DNA of 64,000 nucleotides from Firmicutes bacterium UBA2058 (lineage in GTDB: Bacteria; Bacillota; Clostridia; Tissierellales; Sedimentibacteraceae), in contig DDAM01000033.1 of assembly GCA_002332905.1 (NCBI GenBank), forward strand, positions 1-64,000, given 5' to 3'. This document shows positions 44,474 to 53,376 of the stretch, one piece after another. The position numbers and the translations under genes were made by a program. Under the pieces are notes generated by a model, which was given only the letters and a program-made list of their open reading frames with translations, was not told the DNA's origin and made no database searches. Position 1 is the stretch's first letter, and each line of letters opens with the position of its first letter.

Positions 44474-44590
44474 ATGGTTTATATAAAAGCATTTAAGCTT
44501 GTTCAAGATCTTTGCTCTGCACAAATATATATGATGAAGTATTGTACAGAGCCTAATAAAGAATTAAATAAATACTTAAAATTTATTTAA
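44474..44590 (+). CDS. Leader ORF of the ABC-F gene
   Basis: 38 codons starting MVYIKAFKLVQDLCSAQIYM, with GGAAGG eight bases before the ATG. It lies upstream of two terminators and the ABC-F gene. Leader peptides of this sort sense ribosome-stalling drugs upstream of antibiotic-resistance ABC-F genes. Its length is greater than most such leaders, so it might instead be an unrelated small gene. Nothing else is seen in 44255-44473 apart from a hairpin (ATCATAAGATTG/CAATCTTATGAT). Confidence 0.5.
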   Translation: MVYIKAFKLVQDLCSAQIYMMKYCTEPNKELNKYLKFI

Positions 44591-44804
44591 TTCTAGGAAA
44601 TTGTTATTTCCTAAATCTTCATCGATAAAAATATTAGCTTTAAAATCAGTATAGCAAATTAACGCAGTTTATCGCTATGCTTATTTAAGTGTAATATTTT
44701 ATCGGTGTAATTTTATTTGATTTTTAGGTCATAGACAGTCAATACTTTGTCTATGACCTTTGTTTTTTTGAAGGTCAGCAAATCAAAGGCTAACCTTCTT
44801 TTTT
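44591..44804 (+). promoter_or_regulatory. Structured leader with two tandem terminators before ABC-F
   Basis: After the leader ORF there are a GGAAA/TTTCC stem (44596-44611) and CGATAAAAATATTA (44622-44635) that can pair with TAATATTTTATCG (44692-44704), enclosing GTATAGC/GCTATGC. Then terminator 1 is GGTCATAGACA/TGTCTATGACC plus a T-run (44727-44768), and terminator 2 is GAAGGT/ACCTTC plus TTTTTT (44770-44804). The ABC-F gene begins 60 bases later, so read-through must be regulated. Confidence 0.75.
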
Positions 44805-44864
44805 ATATTAGGAAGATAATTACCCTAGTATTTAAAGATATTATTTATGAAAAGAGGAATTTTT

Positions 44865-46403
44865 ATGAGTTTATTAAAATTAACAAATTTATCACACTGC
44901 TTTATTGATAAGCCACTTTACAAGGATGCATCATTTGAATTATACAAAGGTGAGCATATAGGTGTTGTAGGACAAAATGGTGCTGGAAAAAGCACCTTGA
45001 TAAATATTTTATTAGGTACGGTAGTGCCAGATAAAGCAATAATAAAATGGCAATCAAATATTAGAATTGGTCACCTTGATCAATATGCCAAAATCAAAGA
45101 AAACATGAGTATATTAGACTATTTGCATACTTCTTACAAAAAATTATATGATATTGAGTTTGAAATGAATAAACTTTATCAAGAAAGTTCAAATATGCAG
45201 GATGAAGAAATGCTAATAAAAGCATCAAGTTACCAAGAATATCTAAGCGAAAATAATTTTTATTCTATAGATTATGAAATAAATAAAGTCGTGGTTGGAC
45301 TTGGTCTAGATGTAATTGGAACAGATAAATTTATCGGAGAACTTAGTGGAGGACAAAAAACTAAAGTAATATTGGCGAAGCTTTTATTAACTTCTCCTGA
45401 TGTTTTACTTCTTGATGAACCGACTAATTTTCTTGATAAAGAGCATGTTGATTGGCTTTCTAATTATTTATCTGCCTTTAAAGGTGCTTTTATTGTTGTA
45501 TCACATGATTTTGACTTTTTAGAAAAAATAACTACTGGAATTTGCGACATAGAATTTGGAACAATAAAAAAATATAATGGCAAATACTCTGAATTTTTAA
45601 AGCAAAAAACATTTTTAAGAGAGGATTATATTAGACAATATAATTCTCAGCAAAAAGAAATTCAAAGAACTGAAAGCTATATACGCAAAAACAAGGCAGG
45701 AGTTAATACAAGAAATGCCATGGGAAGGCAAAAGCAATTAGATAGGTTGGAAAGATTAGCACCTCCTACTTTCGTGGATAAACCAAGATTTAAATTTCCT
45801 AAAATTACTCTACCTTCATATAGAGCTCTTAGTGTGAAAAATTTAGAGGTAGGTTATTATTATCCTATTTTGCCTAAATTAAATTTCTCAATTGAAGGTG
45901 GTCAAAAGCTAGTTATAACTGGATTTAATGGAATAGGCAAATCTACTTTATTAAGAACATTAGTTGGTGAAATACCTAGTATTTCTGGAAATTATAAATT
46001 TACTGACAATGTTAAAATAGGTTACTATGAGCAAGATTTAAAATGGACAGATAACAACAAAACACCTTTTGAAATTATATCAGATGCATATCCAGCTATG
46101 ATTAAAAAAGAAATTATAAAAAATTTAGCAATCTGTGGAGTTAAGGAAGAGCATAATGACAGAAGCATATCTAGCTTAAGTGGTGGCGAGCAATCTAAGG
46201 TTAAGCTTTGTAAATTAATTCTGTCTTCATTTAACTTTTTAATTATGGATGAGCCTACTAACCATTTTGACAAGGAAACTAAAGAAGTATTAGAAAATGC
46301 AATCATGGAGTTTCAAGGAAGTATTATTTTAGTTTCTCACGAGGAGAAATTTTATAAGGATTGGGTTGATAAAATAATAAATATAGAAGATTTATTTGAA
46401 TAA
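44865..46403 (+). CDS. ABC-F ATPase, possible ribosome-protection factor
   Basis: About 512 residues. Two ABC domains (Walker A GQNGAGKST and GFNGIGKST; signatures LSGGQKTK and LSGGEQSK; DEPTN twice) are joined by a Lys/Arg-rich linker at about 245-310, and there are no membrane helices. This is an ABC-F protein; the length fits antibiotic-resistance types, and the attenuator-like leader supports that, but drug specificity cannot be read here. The start at 44865 has GAGG; an ATG at 44847 lacks a site. Confidence 0.9.
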   Translation: MSLLKLTNLSHCFIDKPLYKDASFELYKGEHIGVVGQNGAGKSTLINILLGTVVPDKAIIKWQSNIRIGHLDQYAKIKENMSILDYLHTSYKKLYDIEFEMNKLYQESSNMQDEEMLIKASSYQEYLSENNFYSIDYEINKVVVGLGLDVIGTDKFIGELSGGQKTKVILAKLLLTSPDVLLLDEPTNFLDKEHVDWLSNYLSAFKGAFIVVSHDFDFLEKITTGICDIEFGTIKKYNGKYSEFLKQKTFLREDYIRQYNSQQKEIQRTESYIRKNKAGVNTRNAMGRQKQLDRLERLAPPTFVDKPRFKFPKITLPSYRALSVKNLEVGYYYPILPKLNFSIEGGQKLVITGFNGIGKSTLLRTLVGEIPSISGNYKFTDNVKIGYYEQDLKWTDNNKTPFEIISDAYPAMIKKEIIKNLAICGVKEEHNDRSISSLSGGEQSKVKLCKLILSSFNFLIMDEPTNHFDKETKEVLENAIMEFQGSIILVSHEEKFYKDWVDKIINIEDLFE

Positions 46404-46441
46404 TATTATTTTAATATTGTTAATAAAGCTACCATAAAACT

Positions 46442-46480
46442 AAGACAGCTTGATTTATTACAAGCTGTCTTTATTTTTTC
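46442..46480. terminator. Shared terminator of ABC-F and the CD3324-like gene
   Basis: AAGACAGCTTG and CAAGCTGTCTT form an 11-bp stem with T-rich tails on the plus strand. The convergent small gene ends inside it (stop at 46458-46460). Confidence 0.85.
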
Positions 46481-46736
46481 CATATATAATTTTTTTAATT
46501 GAATGAATAGAAAGAAAATACTTCTCTGCCAATTCATTAATATTTAATCCTTGCTTGTATTTATAGTAAATTTCTTCGTTTCTATTATACAAGCTTTCGC
46601 GTGCACCTGAATTTTCTCCCCAGCCTTTTCGTGACTCCTCGGGTGCAGGTATATATAGATAATTTCCCTGAACATATTCTTGAATTTGTGACAGCAAATG
46701 TTCAGGTAAAATAGCATTTGCATTTTGATATTTCAT
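46458..46736 (-). CDS. CD3324-like small protein
   Basis: 92 residues starting MKYQNANAILPEHLL. The sequence IQEYVQGNYLYIP is followed by a Trp-Gly and an Arg-Glu-Ser/Arg-rich middle, ending in a helix-turn-helix-like LNINELAEKYFLSIHSIKKI. It is the stand-alone form of the N-terminal domain of the 40083-41273 protein. The start at 46736 has GGAGAG; a longer frame to 46802 is less likely. Role unknown, probably DNA-binding. Confidence 0.82.
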   Translation of the reverse strand: MKYQNANAILPEHLLSQIQEYVQGNYLYIPAPEESRKGWGENSGARESLYNRNEEIYYKYKQGLNINELAEKYFLSIHSIKKIIYGKNKDSL

Positions 46737-46790
46737 ATGACTCTCTCCTAATTCTTTGTTGATTTTGCCTGAATAAGGATACAAAGTCGA

Positions 46791-46868
46791 TATGCTTATC
46801 ATTTATAGCGATTATCTACTCCATACAAAACATCGCCCTAAGTTAACACATCGACTTTGTATGGAGTA
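46791..46868. repeat. Double inverted repeat near 46.8 kb
   Basis: ACAAAGTCGAT (46791-46801) pairs with ATCGACTTTGT (46850-46860), and ACTCCATACAAA pairs with TTTGTATGGAGT (46857-46868), so the two right arms overlap and the structures are mutually exclusive. The arms resemble the CTCCATGCA/TGCATGGAG family at rlmN. Confidence 0.6.
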
Positions 46869-46994
46869 AATACGTAATTTTATGTAATATCATAATTCAC
46901 ACACCTCCGTTAATTTCATAGTTATATTTTATCATAGGTATTAATTTACAACAAGGATTAATTTCTCCTATTTAATGTTATGTTATTATGTAGT

Positions 46995-47027
46995 AAAAAA
47001 AATAAGACGAGGAAACCACCTCGTCCT
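46995..47027 (-). terminator. Terminator after the 47067-47630 gene
   Basis: GACGAGG and CCTCGTC form the stem on the minus strand, followed by TTATTTTTTTT. Confidence 0.85.
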
Positions 47028-47066
47028 ATTACTTATTTTTATGACAATAAAATTATAAAATCACCA

Positions 47067-47630
47067 CTATGGATTGCTACGAATAAGTTCAATTTTAGTT
47101 AATATATTGAGAGCTTCCTCTCTGGTATTTGCTAGTGGTACAATGCAATAACCGTTATCTTCATTCCAGTCTCCCCAACTACCTTCGGCTTTTCCACTCT
47201 CATTTTTGTTTACTGGATTATCACTAAAAACGATTATAGCCATTTGACGAAACCAAGATTTTGAATACAAGCGTCCAAGAAAGTAAGTATCTCTATTTGA
47301 ACGACCATTAGTATCATATCCTGCAACATAGCTGTATTCGAGAGGCCATCCGTCATCTGAAAAGTACATTTTACTCATTTTTTCATTAGTAAGCATGTAT
47401 TCCGAAACGACAATATGACCATCAAACATATCATCTGTAAACAGATTCATGTGATACTTTCCATAAATCTTAACCTGACACTTAACTAAATAGTTAGGAT
47501 CATCAAGTTTAATCTCTATGGCGTCATACACCTTATTCATTGGTATTGGCACGACAAAAGCTATGAATATTACTATTATAAATGCCGTAAATATCCATTT
47601 TGCAATTTTAATATTTTTACTTTTTTGCAT
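47067..47630 (-). CDS. Membrane-anchored protein of unknown function
   Basis: 187 residues. One N-terminal helix (about 10-27, ending VVPIPM), then an extracytoplasmic beta-rich domain with SGKAEGSWGDWNEDN near residue 145. No family is recognised. It lies 53 bases after the secreted-protein gene and is likely co-transcribed. A terminator follows. Confidence 0.65.
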   Translation of the reverse strand: MQKSKNIKIAKWIFTAFIIVIFIAFVVPIPMNKVYDAIEIKLDDPNYLVKCQVKIYGKYHMNLFTDDMFDGHIVVSEYMLTNEKMSKMYFSDDGWPLEYSYVAGYDTNGRSNRDTYFLGRLYSKSWFRQMAIIVFSDNPVNKNESGKAEGSWGDWNEDNGYCIVPLANTREEALNILTKIELIRSNP

Positions 47631-47683
47631 AAAACCTCCAGTTTAGAACATCTCAGATGTCAAAAGCGATACGATGTGTATCA

Positions 47684-48799
47684 TTAGCTTAACAATTTTG
47701 CTACTATGCTATAAATATCAATACTTTCATTATGAGTAAAATATCCAATAGTGTTTTGATATAGACTAATTATGCTGCTATACAATGTTGAATTTCCATA
47801 AAATCCAGGTGTATTGCTGTATTGAGCAGAAAATGTATGAGTTGCTGTAGTGTAGTTATATGTACCACCAGGTCTTACACTTGTCGGCCATTTTGCATCA
47901 ATTTTCAAATTAGCTTTGAATTGTTCGGTGGTACCCCAGTTATAATATGCATAACCAGAAATTCTATCAAGCCTATCTTGAATTATAACTGTTTTCAAAT
48001 ACAAATCTCCTGAAACCTTTGCTTTAAGATAGCCTTCAGATGAGCTATATGTTACAGAAAGAGGAGTCTCAACAAAATCAAAGAAAGTTGATAAACCACT
48101 TGCTACTGCTTTAACTGTCTTATAGAAAGCTCCTTTTACATAATGGTCAAGAACGGCTTCTAAAGTTTTTTTAGCAATTTCATTCCACTTTAGAGATGCA
48201 CTAATATTTCCAGGAGTAACCCAAGATGATTCTACGTTTGCTGCTGATTCCAGATAAAGGAATTTGTAGCTGTTGTATGTTCCTAAATATTGACAATTTG
48301 CTTCCCAATAAGCAGGATCGTTCGGATCATTGCTTGCAGCCATTGCGTTAGGTTCTTTTATAAAAATGTTGACATAATTAACTTTCGTTCCTTGTTCAAC
48401 AAGTTCCTGAATACGTGCGAAAGTGCCTCTATATAAAGGATTATTAATAGTATCAGCCTTTGAGGATTTTTCAACCTCGATAATGTCATATGCATTTTTA
48501 GTTATGTGCAGCTGCTCATTTTTCATATCTTTATTTAAATTATCATAACCATTTTTTATTGCTTCGTTGATTTCTAACGATGCGGATGATTTAATAGAAT
48601 CTATATTAGCTACGTTATCATTATTGATGTATGTAATATAAATAGGAATCTCAGACAGCTTACTTACCACTTCATTGGAAATGTTTGTCGGCTTAACAAC
48701 TTGCATATCAGCTTCGGGTTTTAAATCTGCAGCATAAATAGTGCAGGTTCCTGACAAAATCATACTAAATACTATAAGTAAACTCAATATTTTTTTCAT
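47684..48799 (-). CDS. Secreted protein of unknown function
   Basis: 371 residues with a signal peptide ending near TIYAAD, then a Lys/Asn-rich N-terminal half and a beta-rich C-terminal half (TYNYTTATHTFSAQYSN and related strands). The frame is intact and starts with GGAGG, so it is expressed. Family not recognised. It follows the sigma/anti-sigma genes and a small secreted protein, which may share control. Confidence 0.68.
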   Translation of the reverse strand: MKKILSLLIVFSMILSGTCTIYAADLKPEADMQVVKPTNISNEVVSKLSEIPIYITYINNDNVANIDSIKSSASLEINEAIKNGYDNLNKDMKNEQLHITKNAYDIIEVEKSSKADTINNPLYRGTFARIQELVEQGTKVNYVNIFIKEPNAMAASNDPNDPAYWEANCQYLGTYNSYKFLYLESAANVESSWVTPGNISASLKWNEIAKKTLEAVLDHYVKGAFYKTVKAVASGLSTFFDFVETPLSVTYSSSEGYLKAKVSGDLYLKTVIIQDRLDRISGYAYYNWGTTEQFKANLKIDAKWPTSVRPGGTYNYTTATHTFSAQYSNTPGFYGNSTLYSSIISLYQNTIGYFTHNESIDIYSIVAKLLS

Positions 48800-48926
48800 A
48801 ATTTTCCTCCGTTTAATTTTTGAAATATTACAACATTTATCCTTTAAATATACACTATTTTTTAAAGCTTTAGTTTATTACGTTTTACCCACTAGAATCA
48901 CCCCATTTCAGCTTTTAATTAATATT

Positions 48927-49358
48927 TTATACCTCACAGCTTACAGAAGTGACCTCAGCTGTTTCACCATTTACATTAGCTACAACTCTAGTACGATATT
49001 TAACACCTGAAGTTCCTGTATAGCTCTTTGATAAGAACACATTGCTAGTTCCTTTAAAGCTCCATGATGTTACACTTGTCCACTTTCCTGAGCTATATTT
49101 CTGCAAATACATTGTTCCGCTTATTGATTCTGAGGTGCCTTTAGCTTCTATATATACCTCTGGATATAGCGTATTACCATCAACAGAAATAAATGGTGAA
49201 ATATCACTAATACTATCCCAAAGTGGGACAATTATATGATTATTGTTACCAATTAATATTTGATCTTTTGATTCCGTTGCAAAAGCAACATTTGTTGCAC
49301 TACCTCCAACTACTAACACAAGAGCTATTGCTGTTGCTATAATTTTTTTTAATTTCAT
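48927..49358 (-). CDS. Small secreted beta-rich protein
   Basis: 143 residues with a signal peptide ending NVAFAT. The mature part looks like one Ig-like or carbohydrate-binding sandwich (SSGKWTSVTSWSFKG, YRTRVVANVNGE). Strong AAGGAGG before ATG 49358. Possibly a wall or matrix component; no family named with confidence. Confidence 0.7.
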   Translation of the reverse strand: MKLKKIIATAIALVLVVGGSATNVAFATESKDQILIGNNNHIIVPLWDSISDISPFISVDGNTLYPEVYIEAKGTSESISGTMYLQKYSSGKWTSVTSWSFKGTSNVFLSKSYTGTSGVKYRTRVVANVNGETAEVTSVSCEV

Positions 49359-49436
49359 AAAAAATCCTCCTTGTCGTTATTAGGTTCTTAACTATATAAC
49401 GCATAAGGAGGAAAAAAGGGACATATTTTTTTAATA

Positions 49437-50411
49437 TTATTTTGAAATATTTTCTGCAACTTTAAGTACCTCGTCGATACTTAAATTTGCCGCAATATGA
49501 CATTCAATACCATCTTGATACCATATTAAGTAAGTCATTTCATCAGTTTGCCAAGTATATGCTTGAGATTCTTTGAAAATAAATTCTTTTATGTTAGCAT
49601 TCTCTGTATCATAATATGATTTACCTCCAATCTCAGAAGAAAATAATTTAATAGTTAATTTATGATTATCCTTAGAGTTATAATTAAAAACTAACATTTT
49701 TTGTCCCTTACGAGTGTCTTTCAGTTCAAATCCAATGGGAACATAATTAATTTCAAGTGAAGTTAGTTCTACTGCGTCATTCTCATAGTAGTTGCTTTGA
49801 GGTTCAAATACACTAAACTTCTCAAATACTTCAATTATCCAATCAAAGCATTTCTCACGTGCTTCAGCATTAAATGCTAAAACAGCAGAGAAACTTAAAA
49901 TGCATACCAGTATAAAAACAGCTGCTCTCTTAGCTATTAACATTAGTATACCGGTAGGACTTTTAGCAATTTTTATATCTTTTAATTTTCGTCTGAAATT
50001 ATTGGAATAGTTAGGCTTATTAAATACTTCAATATTATCATAGTCTTTACTATATTTCACAAGAGATACTTTACAAGCTTCTTCCATAGATTTATCATTA
50101 ATCCATTTATTATCCGTACACATAAAACTCGATAACATTCTATGTACGTAACGCAATTTATTTACAGTATTTTCTGTTACCAATATACTGTCTATTTCAT
50201 CAGGAGTATACTTAAAGCAATACAGCAAGAAAAGAATATTGCTATATTCAAACGGTAAAATACCTATTTTATGAGCTAAAAGATTAATTTCTTCAGCTGA
50301 TAACACCTGATATACAATTTTACTAATATCAATTTGAGCAATTTGTTGCATCTCAGACTGTAAAGACAGCTTACACACATTTCTCATGACATTTTTAACT
50401 GTATTGGACAT
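49437..50411 (-). CDS. Putative anti-sigma factor with DUF4367
   Basis: About 324 residues. A cytoplasmic helical part (about 1-160) precedes a membrane helix (about 165-185, AVFILVCILSFSAVLAF) and a C-terminal DUF4367 domain (LEINYVPIGFELKDT, then YLIWYQDG). In many Firmicutes a DUF4367 membrane protein is encoded right after a sigma-70 factor and probably holds it at the membrane. The start at 50411 has GAAGGTGAG; it overlaps the sigma gene by 17 bases. Confidence 0.8.
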   Translation of the reverse strand: MSNTVKNVMRNVCKLSLQSEMQQIAQIDISKIVYQVLSAEEINLLAHKIGILPFEYSNILFLLYCFKYTPDEIDSILVTENTVNKLRYVHRMLSSFMCTDNKWINDKSMEEACKVSLVKYSKDYDNIEVFNKPNYSNNFRRKLKDIKIAKSPTGILMLIAKRAAVFILVCILSFSAVLAFNAEAREKCFDWIIEVFEKFSVFEPQSNYYENDAVELTSLEINYVPIGFELKDTRKGQKMLVFNYNSKDNHKLTIKLFSSEIGGKSYYDTENANIKEFIFKESQAYTWQTDEMTYLIWYQDGIECHIAANLSIDEVLKVAENISK

Positions 50412-50952
50412 TTTTCTCACCTTCTTCATAATACGAACGTAACTTCTTTAATATACGCTGACTTCGTTTTTTTACAGCTTCCTCATTAACACCTAAAAGA
50501 TCTGCAATTTGTTTAAATCTCATATCATTGATAAAACGCAAATGTATGATAATTTTTTCTTCATCAGAAAGCATATCAACACAAGAAAGTAATTTTTTTA
50601 TATCTGCGGTTTTCATATATTCTTCTTCAATATCATAGCCGTTTTCATCACACTCAAAACAGTCCACATCTTCTACATAAGCAGTTTTCTTGTATTGCCT
50701 TATTATATTCATAGTTTCGTTCTTTAATATTATAACGCAGTAAGGCTCTATTTGGGGACACGGTAAAGAAGAAACTTTTTCAATATGGTCTATAATTTTT
50801 AAAAATGTTTGCGATACAGCTTCCTCTGCATCTGAATGAGACCTCAATATACTAAAAGAAATATTATACAATTTTACATTTATTTTTGAAAAAATATTAT
50901 TTATTAAATCTTTTTCGATTTCTGATAATGCACCCAATAATATGAATATCAA
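50395..50952 (-). CDS. Sigma-70-family (ECF-type) sigma factor
   Basis: 185 residues. Region 2 around DAEEAVSQTFLKIIDHI and region 4 around MRFKQIADLLGVNEEAVKKRSQR are clear; region 3 is absent, as in ECF factors. The start is TTG at 50952 with GGGGGG. It lies 25 bases after the serS stop, and the DUF4367 gene overlaps its end. Its targets may include the secreted-protein genes downstream. Confidence 0.85.
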   Translation of the reverse strand: MIFILLGALSEIEKDLINNIFSKINVKLYNISFSILRSHSDAEEAVSQTFLKIIDHIEKVSSLPCPQIEPYCVIILKNETMNIIRQYKKTAYVEDVDCFECDENGYDIEEEYMKTADIKKLLSCVDMLSDEEKIIIHLRFINDMRFKQIADLLGVNEEAVKKRSQRILKKLRSYYEEGEKNVQYS

Positions 50953-50976
50953 GTTATTCCCCCCCTATGAAATAAG

Positions 50977-52260
50977 TTAGTATTTTTTTATTACTGTTTT
51001 GCCTCCCATATATGGTTGTAATGCTAAAGGTATATTTACTGAACCATCCTCATTTAGATTATTTTCTAAAAACGCAATAAGCATTCTTGGTGGTGCAACT
51101 ACTGTATTATTAAGTGTATGTGCATAATATTTCCCACTTTCACCTTCTACACGTAATTTTAAGCGACGTGCTTGTGCATCTCCTAGATTTGAACAGCTAC
51201 CAACTTCAAAATATTTTTTCTGTCTAGGTGACCAAGCTTCAATATCTATAGATTTTACTTTTAAATCAGCTAAATCTCCAGAACAACACTCTAAAGTTCT
51301 AACTGGAATATCTAAAGAACGGAAAAAATCTACAGTATTTTGCCATAACTTATCAAACCATATTTTACTTTCTTCTGGTTTGCAAACTACAATCATTTCT
51401 TGTTTTTCAAATTGATGAATTCGGTATACACCTCTTTCCTCAATACCATGTGCTCCTTTTTCTTTTCTAAAGCATGGAGAATAGCTAGTTAGTGTTTGAG
51501 GTAATGAATCTTCAGTTAATATTGTATCAATAAATTTACCAATCATAGAGTGCTCACTAGTTCCTATAAGATATAAGTCTTCACCTTCTATTTTATACAT
51601 CATAGCATCCATTTCAGCAAAGCTCATAACCCCTGTAACCACATCACTGCGAATCATAAATGGTGGTATACAATAAGTAAAACCACGGTCAATCATAAAA
51701 TCTCTTGCATAGCTTATGACCGCAGAGTGTAATCTTGCAATATCCCCCATTAAATAATAAAATCCATTACCAGATACCTTCCTAGCACTGTCTAAATCTA
51801 ATCCATTAAAATTTGCCATAATGTCTGCGTGGTAAGGTATTTCAAAATCTGGAACTTTAGGCTCTCCATAACGATTTACTTCTACATTTTCACTGTCATC
51901 TTTACCAATTGGAACACTTGAATCAATAATATTCGGTATGACCATCATTATTTTTTTAATTTCATTTTCCAGTTCATTCTCTTTGGCTTCTAAATTAGCT
52001 AATTCCTCTGCTGCCTCTGTAACTTCTTTCTTTAATCTCTCTGCTTCTTCTTTTTTTCCTTGAGCCATTAATCCACCAATTTGCTTTGATAGCGTGTTTC
52101 TGTTGGCTCTTAATGCATCAGCCTTTTGTTTAGTTTCTCTACTTTCAATGTCTAATTTAATTACCTCATCTACTAATGGTAATTTATGTTCCTGAAATTT
52201 ATTTTTAATATTTTGTTTTACTATTTCAGGATTTTCTCTAACAAATCTTAAATCTAACAT
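50977..52260 (-). CDS. serS: Seryl-tRNA synthetase
   Basis: Charges tRNA-Ser (and starts selenocysteine synthesis if present). About 427 residues, usual for bacteria. A long N-terminal coiled coil (about 30-100) precedes the class II core with RGVYRIHQFEKQEM (motif 2) and NTVVAPPRMLIAFLE (motif 3). The ATG at 52260 has GAGGAGG; the frame runs 14 codons further without a site. A T-box leader precedes it. Confidence 0.96.
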   Translation of the reverse strand: MLDLRFVRENPEIVKQNIKNKFQEHKLPLVDEVIKLDIESRETKQKADALRANRNTLSKQIGGLMAQGKKEEAERLKKEVTEAAEELANLEAKENELENEIKKIMMVIPNIIDSSVPIGKDDSENVEVNRYGEPKVPDFEIPYHADIMANFNGLDLDSARKVSGNGFYYLMGDIARLHSAVISYARDFMIDRGFTYCIPPFMIRSDVVTGVMSFAEMDAMMYKIEGEDLYLIGTSEHSMIGKFIDTILTEDSLPQTLTSYSPCFRKEKGAHGIEERGVYRIHQFEKQEMIVVCKPEESKIWFDKLWQNTVDFFRSLDIPVRTLECCSGDLADLKVKSIDIEAWSPRQKKYFEVGSCSNLGDAQARRLKLRVEGESGKYYAHTLNNTVVAPPRMLIAFLENNLNEDGSVNIPLALQPYMGGKTVIKKY

Positions 52261-52279
52261 ATTAACCTCCTCATTAAAA

Positions 52280-52505
52280 TAAAAAAATTCCATCATCACC
52301 ATATTTATGGGACGAAGGAATCCGTGTTGCCACCCAAATTGTTAGCAAAATTATGCTAACCACTCGTTAGGTAAAATAAAGGTTACCAACCTTCGATTCA
52401 TCATCGATAGCTCAAAAAGTGGAAAGATTTAACCTTTCACCGATTCACACCAACCATCGGCTCTCTTAAGAAATTTATAAATCGTAGTTTTTATCATCGC
52501 TAATA
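52280..52505 (-). promoter_or_regulatory. T-box leader of serS
   Basis: It has the T-box TGGGTGGCAACACGGA (complement of 52321-52336), a terminator with arms ATTCCTTCGTCCC and a T-run (52280-52322), and a Stem I with AGAGAG. A helix CGAT:ATCG plus A5:T5 leaves AGC (complement of 52410-52412) as a candidate Ser specifier. The specifier is less certain than at valS. Confidence 0.88.
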
Positions 52506-52572
52506 AATATATTTTAAATTATAATTAGTTTAGCATAAAATTTTTATTTGTCAATATTTTGATTTAAAAAGT

Positions 52573-52618
52573 AAAACAATTAATTTTACCTGCATACTAG
52601 ATATAATTAATTGTTTTT
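52573..52618 (-). terminator. Terminator after the acetate transporter gene
   Basis: AACAATTAATTATA on the minus strand pairs with TAAAATTAATTGTT, followed by TTACTTTTT. Confidence 0.75.
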
Positions 52619-52633
52619 ATTTTTTCTACTAAA

Positions 52634-53248
52634 TTATTTTTTAAAAACACTAAAAGGTTTACCTATCGGTAAAACTGTTTTTCCAAAATGATTGTTCAAA
52701 ACATTAGCTGCAGAACCATAGAATGAAAATAAAGCTATTAAGAATTCTGATATTCCAGCTAACATATGTGTTTCGTGATACATAATATTAAATGAACTTA
52801 AAGCTAGTCCAACAAATAGTAAGTCAATTAAGAAAAAGATTATAAATAATACCTTATTTGTCTCCATAGCTCCTATAGTCATATAAATGCTAAATATTAA
52901 GTACCCAATAAATGCTACTCCTAGCTGTTTTGTATCAGCAGATGACATTAATGCTTCTCCAAATACTCCTTGTTGAATCATCCAAGTCATAGCCATTGCA
53001 AACCAAAAGAATGCATAGCCTCCGAAAGCTGTTGCTCCAAATATATTATTGTGTTTAGCATCATTAATAGATGCTATTAATTGAGCAGCAGCTCCTAAAA
53101 ATAAAGCCCAAGGAATTACTAATGATGTTGATTCAGTAAATCCAAGTTTTTGTGATGATGCTACAAGTGTAACCATAGCTAGTCCAAAAAGTCCTAACGC
53201 TGTTGGATCACAAGTCACCATTTTTACGTGATTAGTTTGATTTTGCAT
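52634..53248 (-). CDS. SatP/YaaH-family acetate transporter
   Basis: 204 residues with six membrane helices, of the GPR1/FUN34/YaaH family that moves acetate or succinate with protons. The N-terminal signature region reads DPTALGLFGLAMVTL where the family usually has NPxPLGL. ATG at 53248 has GGAGG. Two Spo0A-box-like sites lie upstream, so it may be tied to the end of growth, when acetate is taken back. Own terminator. Confidence 0.85.
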   Translation of the reverse strand: MQNQTNHVKMVTCDPTALGLFGLAMVTLVASSQKLGFTESTSLVIPWALFLGAAAQLIASINDAKHNNIFGATAFGGYAFFWFAMAMTWMIQQGVFGEALMSSADTKQLGVAFIGYLIFSIYMTIGAMETNKVLFIIFFLIDLLFVGLALSSFNIMYHETHMLAGISEFLIALFSFYGSAANVLNNHFGKTVLPIGKPFSVFKK

Positions 53249-53298
53249 TATGAATTATACCTCCAAAAATTTTGCACACATTTATAAATATTATCATA

Positions 53299-53333
53299 TT
53301 CGACAAAAATTGCAATTGTTATTTTTCGACAAA
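53299..53333 (-). promoter_or_regulatory. Two Spo0A-box-like sites upstream of the acetate transporter
   Basis: On the minus strand TTTGTCGAAAAA (complement of 53322-53333) is an exact match to the classic 0A box, and TTTGTCGAA (complement of 53299-53307) repeats it about 24 bases nearer the gene. TATGATAAT follows at once and can serve as the -10. Regulation by Spo0A is an inference. Confidence 0.6.
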
Positions 53334-53376
53334 TTCATTAATTATGATATATAATACAAAACTTAATTTTCATTTA

